From contig NC_134677.1 in NCBI RefSeq assembly GCF_024713945.1, positions 124,001 to 188,000 of the forward strand: DNA of 64,000 nucleotides, in the 5' to 3' direction. Below the pieces are notes generated by a model. That model had not been told where the DNA came from and did not search any database. It was given only the letters and a program-made list of their open reading frames with translations. Below are positions 34,612 to 46,700 of this stretch, in pieces. The position numbers and the translations under genes were made by a program. The stretch is from Dermatophagoides farinae. Its lineage: Eukaryota; Arthropoda; Arachnida; Sarcoptiformes; Pyroglyphidae. The first letter of the stretch is position 1; each line of letters begins with the position of its first letter.

Positions 34612-37140
34612 ATGGTAAACAACAAAATGTGTGATCAAAATCAACGAAATTATGATTTCCCATACAAACCATACGATATACAGATTAAATTAATGAATAA
34701 ATTATACGAATCATTTGAAAATGGTCTGATTTCAATCATTGAAAGTCCGACCGGTACAGGTAAATCACTGAGTATTATTTGTTCATTATCCAAATGGATG
34801 GAAGATTACAAGTCAAAACAACAACGAAATCTTGAAAATAAAATCAATGAATTACGACAACAGAATTCCGATGAACAAAAAAACGATGATGATTGGCTAT
34901 CGGTTCAATTGAAACAAATGACAAATAACAATCAAATCAACGATTTAAATGTTGAGCTAGAAAAATTAACCCGACATATCGCCTATTCAAAAGAATTGAA
35001 AAAGAAAAAAATATCACGTATCAATCGACAAATCAATGTAACGTCATCACTGAAACGAACTTCAGATGAATCGAACAATGATGATCCTGATCTGGATGAC
35101 TTAATCATCCAATTCGATCAAGATTTCAATCTAAATGAAGATGATGGTGATGAAAAAAATGTGGCCTATTTTCTGCCGAAAATTTATTATTGCAGTCGTA
35201 CCCATTCACAATTATCGCAATTTATAAATGAATTCAAAAAGACAAGATATTTCCACGATAATCAACAATCATTAATGTTGACACCACTAAGTTCTCGGGT
35301 TAATTATTGCATAAATAACCAAGTTAATTGTTTCAATAATTTGAATATGATAAATGAAAAATGTAATGATTTAAAACAAAAAAAGAATCAAAAATGTCAA
35401 TATAAAAATGTATTGAAAATGGAAGAATTTGGACGACAAATTCTTGGCGACGTTTGTGATATTGAAGAAATCATATCGATGGGTAAACAACGTCAAACGT
35501 GTCCATACTATTCCACCCGAATGGTTATTCCTGATTCAGAAATTGTTGTAATGCCCTATAATTGTCTATTGCATCGGGCAACACGTGAAAATTTCAATAT
35601 CAAACTTCAAGATTCCATTGTTATCATTGATGAAGCACATAATCTGTTGGAAACAATTGTAAATGTAAATAGTTTGGAAATTCGTTCACGACAACTTTCA
35701 TTGCTGCTCAAATATCTTTCTCTGTATATGGCCAGATATTATAATCGATTCAATGCATTGAACTTGAAATATCTGAAACAAATGATATTCGTCGTACGAA
35801 AATTATTTAATCATCTTGGCAATCAAAAAGAGAACCAATGTATTCAACCATTAGATCTGACAATCAAATTGAATATTGAAAATATTAATATTCACGAATT
35901 GCTGCAATTCATCGAACAAAGTAGAATTGCAAGTAAATTACAAATGTTTTCAACATCGAAAAAAACTAATGACAATCCTCAAACGAAAATAACAAAGCCA
36001 TCTGGTACGTTGGAATTTTTGAAAAAAATTAACAACAACAAAAATGTCAAAATAGCTGAAAAAGACAACAAGAAAAAAGTGGCAATTACAAAAACAAATG
36101 ATGAAGAGGAAGAATTTCTCAATATAAATACAATACATCTGATAAAAGATTTTCTCGCATCATTAATCAACTATAATATTGAGGCCAAAATATTGATACA
36201 AATTGACGCGAAAAATCCTGAAAATTCTTCATTTAAATATTTATTACTGAGTCCAAGTAATCATTTTCAAGATATTTTGCAACAATGTCGTTCAGTCATA
36301 CTTTGTGGTGGCACAATGAAACCATTCGATGATTACGTGAATCAATTATATCGGCCATTAAATATACCAGAAACACGTCAAATGTTTTTTTCATGTAATC
36401 ATGTAATCAGCGATGATAAACTTGTTGCTATTGGAGTGTCCAATGGGCCAAATGGTGTTCGATTGAATTATTCATACCACAGTCGCAATTCACCGGCTAT
36501 TATCAAAGAAACTGGTTTGCTACTTGTCGATTTGGTCAAAACCATACCCAAAGGAATTGTCATTTTCTTTCCTTCGTATGATTATCAAGAATCGCTGCTA
36601 AAACAATGGGAACAACAAGATGTATTGAAATTGTTCGAACGAAATCATAAAAGAATATTTCGTGAACCAAAGAAAAACTCGCAAGTTCAAGCCGTATTGA
36701 ACAATTATACGAAATTCATCAAATCATCACCTATGAATAGTGCAATTTTATTCTCAGTTATCGGTGGTAAAATGAGTGAAGGAATCAATTTTAGTGATGA
36801 TTTAGGTCGTGGTATTGTTGTCGTTGGATTGCCGTATGCAAATAGAAATTCTATTGAATTAATGGAAAAAATTAATCATCTAAATCGCATCAAATCAGAT
36901 GCCGGTAATGAATATTATGAAAATCTGTGCATGAGAGCTGTGAATCAATCAATTGGACGTGCCATTCGTCATCAAAATGATTATGCTACAATCGTATTGA
37001 TTGATGAACGTTACGCTAAATCATCGGTCAATTCAAAATTATCGGATTGGATTCGCAGTCGTTTTCGTTTGCCAAATAATCATAAAGATGCTCGACTGTT
37101 GATTGAAAAATTTTTTCAAACCAAAAACAGTAAAAATTGA
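34612..37140 (+). CDS. DDX11: DDX11/CHL1-type iron-sulfur DNA helicase
   Basis: This XPD-family 5'-3' DNA helicase works in sister-chromatid cohesion and replication of structured DNA. It is a single exon of 842 residues from the favoured ATG at 34612 (context ACCATGG). An in-frame ATG at 34531 would add 27 residues. Motifs are ESPTGTGKS (Walker A, about 44), CSRTHSQLSQF (Ia), VVIDEAH-type box VIIDEAHNLL (about 338) and SIGRAIRHQNDYA (VI). Cysteines between motifs I and II, in VNYC, NEKC, QKC and QTCPYY contexts, fit the four-Cys 4Fe-4S cluster. A long Lys/Asn-rich insertion separates the helicase lobes. The closest relatives are DDX11 rather than RTEL1 or FANCJ, judged by the FPYKPYDIQ start and the TCPYYSTR block. 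The stop is 34 bp from the stop of convergent BMS1. Confidence 0.93.
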   Translation: MVNNKMCDQNQRNYDFPYKPYDIQIKLMNKLYESFENGLISIIESPTGTGKSLSIICSLSKWMEDYKSKQQRNLENKINELRQQNSDEQKNDDDWLSVQLKQMTNNNQINDLNVELEKLTRHIAYSKELKKKKISRINRQINVTSSLKRTSDESNNDDPDLDDLIIQFDQDFNLNEDDGDEKNVAYFLPKIYYCSRTHSQLSQFINEFKKTRYFHDNQQSLMLTPLSSRVNYCINNQVNCFNNLNMINEKCNDLKQKKNQKCQYKNVLKMEEFGRQILGDVCDIEEIISMGKQRQTCPYYSTRMVIPDSEIVVMPYNCLLHRATRENFNIKLQDSIVIIDEAHNLLETIVNVNSLEIRSRQLSLLLKYLSLYMARYYNRFNALNLKYLKQMIFVVRKLFNHLGNQKENQCIQPLDLTIKLNIENINIHELLQFIEQSRIASKLQMFSTSKKTNDNPQTKITKPSGTLEFLKKINNNKNVKIAEKDNKKKVAITKTNDEEEEFLNINTIHLIKDFLASLINYNIEAKILIQIDAKNPENSSFKYLLLSPSNHFQDILQQCRSVILCGGTMKPFDDYVNQLYRPLNIPETRQMFFSCNHVISDDKLVAIGVSNGPNGVRLNYSYHSRNSPAIIKETGLLLVDLVKTIPKGIVIFFPSYDYQESLLKQWEQQDVLKLFERNHKRIFREPKKNSQVQAVLNNYTKFIKSSPMNSAILFSVIGGKMSEGINFSDDLGRGIVVVGLPYANRNSIELMEKINHLNRIKSDAGNEYYENLCMRAVNQSIGRAIRHQNDYATIVLIDERYAKSSVNSKLSDWIRSRFRLPNNHKDARLLIEKFFQTKNSKN

Positions 37141-37174
37141 AAACTTAATTTTTTTAATAATAAAATAAAAAAAA
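37141..37174. terminator. Shared 3' end of DDX11 and BMS1
   Basis: Only 34 bp of AT-rich DNA separates the two convergent stop codons. An AATAAA for the plus strand lies at 37164-37169. The BMS1 transcript must extend into DDX11 coding sequence unless it ends almost at its stop. Confidence 0.5.
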
Positions 37175-40100
37175 TCAAATTTTGTGAGATTTTCCTAGCT
37201 GTCGCATAATTTGTTTTTTTCGTTCTTTTTGTTTTTCGGCACGATTTTTTTCAATTTTCGCCAATTCTTTTCGATGTTGTTCGGCACGTTTCTGCATCAC
37301 TAATCGATCTTGTCTTGTCGTTTCACGATAAACCATTTTCAGTTTTTTAATCAAATTATCCGTTCGTCTTTCATGTGAATCTTTTATTACGGCAATTCGG
37401 TCGATTCGATTAGATTTTTTGGGCATTAATTTTGGTTTCGAACGGAATGGTAATTCTTCCTGCAATTTATTCGGTATAATCATTGGTTTGAAACGATAGT
37501 CTTTTCTCTTCGATTCTTGATAATAAGATTTTGGATTATTCGGTGTGGTTATTTGATTTTCATAACGTAATCTGCCGGTAGTTTTCATACCGATCCATTG
37601 ATCTTTCTGATCGATTGGCATCAATAATGACGTGACGGTTGCATAGAATTTGGCCACCGGTACATTAACCCATGTTCGTAAAAATACAATATCATTTGAT
37701 GAGATTTTATCTTCAAATGTTGCACGGAATGCACCATCTGGTGATCTAATTGGTTTTTTAATTTGACCACGAATACCACTTACAGTCCGCAAGGCAGCTC
37801 CTTCAAATTTCGTTACTTCTAGTGGCGAATTAAACATTTCACCAATGAATGCCGTTTTCTTGTAAACTTTTATCGGTCGTCCAATTAATTTAAGTTTTTT
37901 AACAATTTGCGAAGCTTTATCCAGATCTAAAACAACACCTGTGGCTGCAATACGAAATTGTGTGGTTCTTTCTGAAATATTTTGAAAAGCAACAAAACCC
38001 GTGTTTTGTGGCGTTATTGGTCCCCAAAACGATGCCATACAATGCATATGCTGTGGTGTATATTTCAATAAACGATTCCGACCATTATGATCTTCAATGG
38101 AATAATATGGTTGCGTTTGAAATCTACGCCAACCCAATGATATGATTAGAGGATCTTTTGTTTTCAATATTCGATTATACCAACGGTGTTTTTTCAATCG
38201 TGTACGAACAAAACCAATGTCAGTCTCTGCATGCTGCAAGCCACCAACAATAATTGGATATGATGGATCAAAATTGGTGACCAATTCACACGGTACCTGC
38301 GTCAATTCGATTCGAAGATAAAGACCAGCCTGGAAACCTTCATACTGCACACGTTGTTCCATGGGCATATTTTCAAATTCTTTTCGATTTAACTAGAGAA
38401 TAGAATGTAAAAATTGTAATTTCAACATTTCACAATTCACTCGAATGGACTTACTTCTGATTGTCTTTGAATTTTTTCCTTTTCAAAATCAATAAACATT
38501 TTTTCATCGCCACCTGTATTGAGAACATTTTTACTTTTCAAATTGTCATATTCTTCATTGAATTGCTGTTTTTTCATCATTTTCTTGTCCATTAAATCTT
38601 TTCCATCTCCATCGTCGTCATCATCATCATTATCGTCGTCAATCATTTCATCATCTTCAATTTTTATTTTGTCATTATCATCGATATTTTCTAAATCTTC
38701 AAAATCATCATATAATTCATCATCATCTTGTGCATCAAGTTCATCTCGAAGACGTTTATCTCGTTCCAGAATCGTTCCGGCATCTTCATTTTCATTCCAT
38801 TGCCCGGTGATGAAACAATCACGAATAGAATCCAATTCCGTTGGATCATTAGCGAAATCGATTAATAAATCTGCTGGAAAATTCGAACATTCCAATGAAT
38901 TCATAGTAAATTTCATACTACGTGAATCATTGCCACTATCATCGGTCGGAATCTGTCGAAAAAGTCCGTCGGAAATTTCATGATTCGATGAATCAACAGG
39001 ATTTTTTTCATTTTTGAACATTATCGAATCCATTTCACCATAAACCAATTTCTGTATATTCACTGTTCTTGCAATACGTTGATAAAAAGACTCACTAGCT
39101 TTTTTCCGCAAATTATCTTTCCATTCATTTCGTTTGTTGTCATCCAGATCGTCATTATCATCATCATCATCATCATCGGAACTAAAAAAGGCAACATCTT
39201 CGTCATCTTCCACTTCTGAATTTTCTCCAATTGCAAGCTTTTTCTCACTAAAATCAGATTCCTCATCTTCGTCATCATCATCATCATCATCATCATTGTC
39301 ATCACTGTCGATATCATCGTCTTCATCATCGAAAATGACTTTTCGTCGTAATTTTGTCGAATCTTTTGAATTCGATTCTTCAAATGTTTTAGAGAATAAT
39401 TTCAATTCGGATGAAGAAATCTGCACATTTAATGGCTGTGCAGTTTGATTAATTTCAGCGACAAGTTGCTCATCTTCAGTCATAGTTTTCGCCGCATCAT
39501 TTCCCATTGAATGGCTACCACCAAGATCAATATAAATGGCATCTTTATCAAATACGATACCACCAACACCAGCCATTGGAGCATAGATACATTTATCCTT
39601 CTCTTTTAATGATCTGCGTTTTTTCTTTATCGGTTCTTTCTCTGGTAATGGACATGGATCCGGAATAAAATTGATGCTATGAATCTGGAAATCGCCACAA
39701 CCAGGAATATGGACGGCTTGATTTGGTTTGAAATTGGCACCACGAGAATAACCGAATAGACAAACTTTACGATTACATTTTGGTTGCAATCGAATTTCAT
39801 CAGGATTCGTTAAATCTTCCATTCGATCAACAATCAAATATGGATGATTGGAATTCCATTCAAGTGGACGAAATTTAATCACTGATATAAAACGAGCCAA
39901 ATTATGAATTTCATTGCGAAGGTATTCTTGATGCACTAGTTTCGAAAGATAAAATAACTTGGCACCAGCATAAATTTCAGTCCAAAAACGGTGTTTCAAT
40001 TGTTTTTTAGTTCGTCGTAATTTTTTTGGATTTTTGAATACATCCAAATGCGTCAAAACACCCATTATACGCGGAAAACCATGTGCTTGACAAATATTGA

Positions 40101-40572
40101 GGAATTCAAATGTTTCCATCTCGAAACCAAAACTTGCATCCACAACAAGCAAAACTAAATCGGAAATTTTCGCCACATCGATCATACAATTAATATCGTT
40201 GTTACATTCGATCAATGTTATACGCAAATTTTTATTACACACGATTGTAATCGGTCCAGTAATTTGAGTGATATTTTGACGAGTATAATTCCGTATCAAA
40301 CCACGAATCAATGTTGTTTTTCCAACTTTTGGTGGACCAACAACCGATACGACAAATGGTGGTGGTTCCAATGGTTGACGATCAATTTGTGGTAAACGTT
40401 CCCGTTTAGCGATTATATCTTGTTTACGACGAAATTGTTTCTCAGCTTTGACAGCCGATTTGATGGCAAATGCTTTATGATTCGATGATGAATTTTTTGA
40501 TAGTAATTTTCTTTTTTGTTTTGATTTTAAACTTGGTTTGAATTTTTTATTTTCTTGTTTTGTTGTATCCAT
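37175..40572 (-). CDS. BMS1: Ribosome biogenesis GTPase BMS1
   Basis: This nucleolar GTPase of the small-subunit processome is needed for 18S rRNA maturation. Exons (high to low) are 38455-40572 and 37175-38392, summing to 1112 codons and 1111 residues (human 1282). The N-terminus is basic. The G domain has [11 protein letters not shown] (P-loop, about 79-89) and GVLTHLDVF in the position of the TKxD box. Then come [17 protein letters not shown] and a central Asp/Glu-rich low-complexity region ([12 protein letters not shown]). The C-terminal conserved domain includes [56 protein letters not shown] and [20 protein letters not shown]. The ATG at 40572 is chosen because it opens the basic N-terminus; further in-frame codons upstream are hydrophobic and unlike the family. 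Confidence 0.95.
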
Positions 40573-40727
40573 TTTTGGCGAACAGAAAGAAAACGAAAAC
40601 ACGAAACAACGTATACTTTGTATATATACCACATGTTCACAAACATGTGTAATGAGAAAATTTACAGAAATTTTAATTATAATAATATGTAAGAAAGTTT
40701 TCGGGAATTTTTTAAAATTTTTCACAA

Positions 40728-43700
40728 TTATCTAAGTTTGATTTGATCAAATGGAAAAAACATTTCTTTTGGAAATTGATAACCAACATCACCAGTGAGA
40801 TTGATTTTTTGGCCAGAATCACAACAGCTTTGTTGATGTAAAATTCGACAATACTTTTTAATAAATGAATGTTCTACTTTGGTTCGATGTTTCATTTTGG
40901 TTTGCCATAATAATCTGACGGCTTCAGCCGATATCCAATGAATTTGAATTTCCGTTAAATGAAATTGAATTTTACAATTTTTTATCCATTGAAATAGACG
41001 TCTGGCTAGATGATAGATGAATTTCAGGATATTTGACGCTAAATGAATTGTTGTTGATTTTTTCGAAACAAGACTTGCCAATTTCATTGCTTGCAATAAG
41101 ATTCGTTGAAAAATATTGTCGATAACCGCATTCACGGGATTTAATTGACAATCAAAAAGTTCGGGATAACAATGAAGATGCATATTTCCTGGATTTAATC
41201 AGATCAATCAGTTAGTAAATGTCATTCATGAGATCAACACTTACCTATTAATAGTTTCATTTCAACTAACAATGGTGCCATTGGATTCGCATTGAACGTA
41301 TTCAAAATTGATTGGCCAGCAAATGAATTGAAATCAATGCCGAACCCAAGTTCAGGACTGAAAGTCAATTTTCTACCGAGGAATTGGACTTTATAATTTT
41401 CTTTCAATTCATTATCATCAAAATTGATGAAAAGTTTTTCATCATTTATGTGAAGATGAAAGTTTTTGGAAATTAATTTCAAAATTTCAAGAAAATTTTT
41501 CGCTTTTTCCATCGAAGTCGTCATGAATATGAAATCATCGGCAAAAGTTTGAAATAAATCATTCTTATCAATAGTGAATGATTGTTTCCGGAACGCATCG
41601 GTCCAAATATAATTGAGATATATACGACATAAGGCATTGGATAATGGTCCACCTTGACGGATGCCGTATTTCTCATATCTCAAATTACTTTTACGTCCAA
41701 GCCGTATGATTGTTTTATACAAATAAGCTTTTAGAAGACAGATAATTTTTTCTGTACCAAAAGCGTTGTTATTGCCACTGCCACTGCTGCTATTTTCCGA
41801 ACGATCAACATTGATAATCCAATTATTGAGATTTACATAGCCAAGTTGTTGGACAATAAACTTTTCATTACGATAATCATCATCATCGCTTTTAGGATCG
41901 TAAAGAATGATTTTCATTTTTTCAAGAAAGTAATTTCTTTTTTTACGAATCAATTTCACACTCTGCATATGCAATGTTGCTGGTAATGAATAGTTTCCGA
42001 TTTTGACCCGTTTACATTTCCATTGCCGAGTCATATTTTCAATGGCCAACATAATGATTGTCATCAATTTGCTTAGATTGATTGATGGATAACAATTTCG
42101 AAAATCACCACGTACTACGTAATAATTACCACTGGCAAGATTTGCATTCTGTTTGAAATTGACAAATTTCTGATGCAGATTTAACAGTGATCCTGACAAC
42201 TGATTTTGTTTGTCATAATAATTTTGATTCAAACAATTCAATAATGCTGAAAAAGTTGATGCTTGCTTTTTGAAATTCAGATTGGCTGCAATTCGTGCAT
42301 ATCGAAGTCTAGTAATTGGACGCAGTGTTTTACGTTTCGGTATAAAACGTAATGATGAATAACGGAGATATTGGTCTAAATCACTACATTGCATTTTTGT
42401 CTCCTCAATGGGTTTGTAGTCGATCAATTGCCAATGTTTTTCTTCGATATTCCGACGAATAGTTTGATTAGAAAATTTGGCCCATAAATCATAACGATAA
42501 AAGAGCAATGAATATTTCAATGACCGGCTTTCCGTAATATGAAATTTACAACGAATGATTTGTTTCAACACGCGGAAAATCCAACAAAGAAATTGCATTT
42601 CAATTTCATTTTCTTGTGTGAAAATATTGATACTTTTATAGATATCTTTGAAAAGCGGTTTCATCATTGCAACATCAATGCCGTAGATAATATCCCATGG
42701 ACGAAATTTAGTTATCGAACATGCGGTAAATAGTTGCTTGAGAGTTTTGTTAAAATTACGAAAATTTTTTCTACTGCCCATTACTTCCATGGGGATGATT
42801 CGGTAATAAATAGCGTAAATGAAACCAAACAATTGTTTCGATGAAGTACGCATTTCAATAATGTCATCAGTCCACGATTCAGATGGCAACAATGGACAAC
42901 AATGTCTTAAAAGACTTTCAATGTTTGTATTTTTGAAATTTCGATAAATTTTCAATAAATATTCATCAATCTGATACTGTTGTTGTTGTTGTTGTTGTTG
43001 TGGTTGTTGTTCAATTGTCATAAATTTAGCTTTATCACCGAAAATATCTTGATAAGCTTTGCGTAACAATTCCTCAGTTTGATCATCATTGAAATCAACA
43101 AATGGAAATTCATTTCTAGATCGCCGTAGGATTCGGCCAGAAGATTGTCGTGAATAAAACATGTCGGCGCGATTAATTGGTGATAATTTTGCATACAATT
43201 TATAATGTTTTTCTTGTTGTTTATCAAATTCATATTCTTTCCAATACGGGTCATTGTTTAATTGTTGATAATCGAAAACCGAATCCAATATTGACCGATA
43301 CAATGGTCGTATTTCATTCCAATCATCACCTTTGGATTTGGATGCAGAATTTCCAGAATAAAAATTGAAATGTTTTCCTTTTACAAGAAACAAATAATTC
43401 AATGTTTTATTGTAATGGAAGAAACTACAATTTTTTGCAAATCTTGAAGCAATTTTTACACCGATTAAATTGTTGAATAGATTCAGATACGGTTTCTCAT
43501 CCACTGATAAATGTTTAGTTGAATCATTGAATTTTTTAATGTAACTTATCAACATTTGATTATCATGATTAGGTTTCGCCGTATTCGATATAAGCAAAGA
43601 TAAATCTTGATTTGTAGCCAGAAATGTTGATTCAAGATATGAAACAGATTCTGGTGAATATCGCAATAGAATGCCACGAATTTGAGATGAAAAAATGTAT

Positions 43701-43768
43701 GTTGTAAGGATTTGCATCAAAGAATGATGACAAGAATAATGTTTATCGAGGATTTTTTGAAAATCCAT
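40728..43768 (-). CDS. TERT: Telomerase reverse transcriptase
   Basis: The catalytic subunit of telomerase, made of exons 41245-43768 and 40728-41188 (2985 nt, 994 residues). The N-terminal 250 residues are not recognisable and end in a Gln run. The RNA-binding domain has the QFP-type block VMGSRKNFRNFNKTLKQLF (about 330), which aligns with the TERT GSRxNxxxF pattern, and the T motif CKFHITESR...FYRYDLW (about 408-429). The RT domain has SLRFIPKRKTLRPITRL (motifs 1 and 2), RGDFRNCYPSI (motif A, Asp about 555), YGIRQGGPLSNALC (motif B', about 700-714) and TFADDFIF (motif C, Asp about 744-745). The C-terminal extension contains NIFQRILLQAMKLASLV and ISAEAVRLLWQTKMKHRTKV, as in TERT. Motif B' has RQGGP instead of the usual PQGS. 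The ATG at 43768 follows a TTG-initiated extension that I rejected. Confidence 0.92.
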
Positions 43769-46700
43769 CTTTTGCAAAAATGTATTTCAACGTTTATAAT
43801 AAAAGCCAGATGATAAATTTTTGTGTCACATACTTTGTGGATAGATTTTTTGCTACATATGTATTCGAAGTTTGCGCCATTATTTTGTTGATAGTAAACC
43901 TTGCCAAAGAAAAATATTTGAATTTCACAATCTTTTTTTTACATCTATGCTAATATTTATCATCGAATCACTATAACGATAAAACAGCAACGACGATGGA
44001 CCAAGAATTGAAATAAGCGATTAACATGTTTATAATGATGATGCTTGTATTTGCAAAGTGTTTTTTATTATTATTACCGAAAATTGGCTTACTTTCTAGC
44101 AAAAAAAAAGAGAAAGAAAAATTCTGGTGTTGGTTTGTGATAATATATTATTCTTTTAAGTAACAAGAAACAAAAACAAAATGAAAATGAAAACAGTTGG
44201 TGGCTTAGTGTTGTTGTTTTGTTTGTTGTTCATTTTGTTCTCTCACACAATTGTGCTTATCAAACCATAATTATTTTTTTTTTCATTCTAGTATTTATAG
44301 TAGTGTATCCGCTGTCGAACAAATTTGTTTTGGCGGTATTATATCCCGAGACAACAAAAAAAAAAAAAAAAAGAAAACAAACACAATGGCTATCATCGTC
44401 ATCGTTATCATCATCATTCTATATATCTATTTTCGAATCTTATGTTTTTTAACACATCCAATAAAGTAAGCAAAGAGCCAAACTCTATTTTCGATAACCA
44501 TTAAGTTTTTTTTGTGACTTGAGAATCAATCTTTCTATAGGCTATATTTGTCTTTGGTGCTATAGTTTTTTTTTTATTTTATTTGAATTTCCAAGAAAAA
44601 AAATGGTGTAGGAAATAGAATCCACTATGAATGGTCACATTTTGAGCAATTATTAGGATGATGATAACGATGATCAATTTTCATTCATTTTTAACTCTTT
44701 TTTTGTGGTCAATTATCTCTGTTTTTTTTTCTTTCTTCTTATCTATAATTCGTTTTTAATTCTTTAACATTTCTATTCAAAGTTTTTTTTTGCATATACC
44801 TGATCAATGAAACCATGCCTTGGCTCGATATATATAACAAACTTGTGTGAGACTGATTTTAACATTGACATCATCATCATGGTGCAATGGCTGTATGTGT
44901 GTGTACAACTACCGGAATCGATCGATCGATTTTTTGTCAAATGTGCAATCAGGCAGATTTTTGGGCCAGCTAAACAATATATAGCACGATGAAAAAAAAA
45001 ACAATTTATGGATGTAATTTGGCCATTTTTTGCCTTTACTCACTTTTTCCTACACTACTTGCTTATTTGTTTCTTTTTTTTCTCTTTTCTCACAAACAGG
45101 ATTGACTGAAAGAAAAATTCCATCATCATCATCATCATCATCATGCTATTAGAGTTCGATTACAGAAAACAAAACAAAACAAAACAAAAAACTGGATTGA
45201 CGAAAAAATATCGTACACAGAAAAATAATTACTAGATCAATACAAATGAATCAATGTGTAATACACTTAGTAATAATAATAATAGATTACGTTTGTCGAT
45301 GATTTTCTCTTCTGCTGGGCCAATGTTTCACCAACAGCACATGGTTATATGAACCTTATGATGAACAACAACGGTGGATCAAATTCCTAAATGTCTCCAA
45401 CAAACTAGAAGAATTGAAACAAAAAAAAATTGGTTTTTTTTGTTGTTGTTCTCCTTCGCACATATATCCATCCGTTGCACTCAATTTCAGAATTTCAAAT
45501 TCTTCCTCTTTTTCTTGTGTTTCACGAATCATTCATGTGAGAAAACAAAATTTAACTGAATATAACAACAAATCGTACAACTGTTATCGTTGCTTCTGTT
45601 GTTGTCGTGGTTGTTTCATTTTTTTTTTTTTTTTTTTGCGAGAAAAAAAACGAAAACGAAACTCAAAAAAAAAATTGGTCAACCAACCAACAAACTGTCG
45701 TTGTGTGTCCTGGTCAGCCGTATTTTCTTCGATCGAATTTATGCACAAAAGGCATCGCGGTATAAACCGAAAAAATTTCAAACACACGAAACATAAAAAT
45801 GTCGAAATCATCATGGTTGTGCACTACTTTATTATGGTAATTTTATCTTTTATTTTTTTCTCAATTTCCATTTCTAATATTTTCGATATGGCTAACTTAA
45901 AGTTGTATTTTTCTTTCCCTACACACACACAGAGAGAGAAAGAGAGAGAGAGAGACACTGTTTTTCTGATTTGTGAATCAATATACATCATACGTAGACC
46001 GTAGTGCACACAATTTGATTCATTCGAATCGTTTACGATTTTTTTCCACTTTTTCGATCCGACAACTGAAAAAATAAATAAATAAATAAAAAAAATATGA
46101 ATTGGATGATGACCAACTGTGGATGGAAAGTTTTTTTTTCTCTACAAGCAGCAAATATTGCAAAATCAATTGATCATTTATTATTATTGGAATTCATTCT
46201 TATCTCTCATTCATTGATTCATTTTCAAAATTTATCATCATCATCATCATTATACATTACACTGAATCGACGATGAATGAACATCATCCTATCATATCGA
46301 TATTTTATTCATTTCAAACTTTTTTTTATTCGAAAAAAAAACAGAATTTATGATGAAAAGAAAAGAACGCTCCACATACATTCTTCAATTAACATGCTGC
46401 ATTCACAATCACCACCATAACCCACGCATCTGACAAGAATTATGATCATCATCATCATCAATTTGGAAGAAATATATAAAGAACAACTTAACAAATCTTT
46501 TGTGTGTGAAGGATTTCTGATGATACACTGGTGTAGATTCAACATATCAATTTAATAGTTTTACCGTGAATGAATGAATGAATGAATGTGATAAATAGTG
46601 AAAAAGAAGAATAACCGTCCGGAAATCCCGACGGAATTATCCTTCTACATTCATCTGATGCATTTGATGACCAGCAGTTATAGTATATTTAAAACAGAAA

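Noticed and set aside
40728-43768. TERT gene being a Penelope-like or other retroelement RT
   Set aside because: The TERT-specific GSRxN QFP block, T motif and C-terminal extension are present, it is single, spliced and undamaged, and no GIY-YIG or flanking repeats are seen.
43769-43777. Upstream extension of TERT beginning at 43777
   Set aside because: The first codon is TTG, not ATG; the first true ATG is at 43768 with a good context.
45414-46004. 196-codon frame in the gene-poor region
   Set aside because: It is built from poly-T, AGAG and CA repeats and has no domain; overlapping frames on both strands are equally open.
46616-46635. CCGTCCGG...CCCGACGG hairpin as a structured RNA or terminator
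   Set aside because: The stem is short with a mismatch and there is no gene end nearby.
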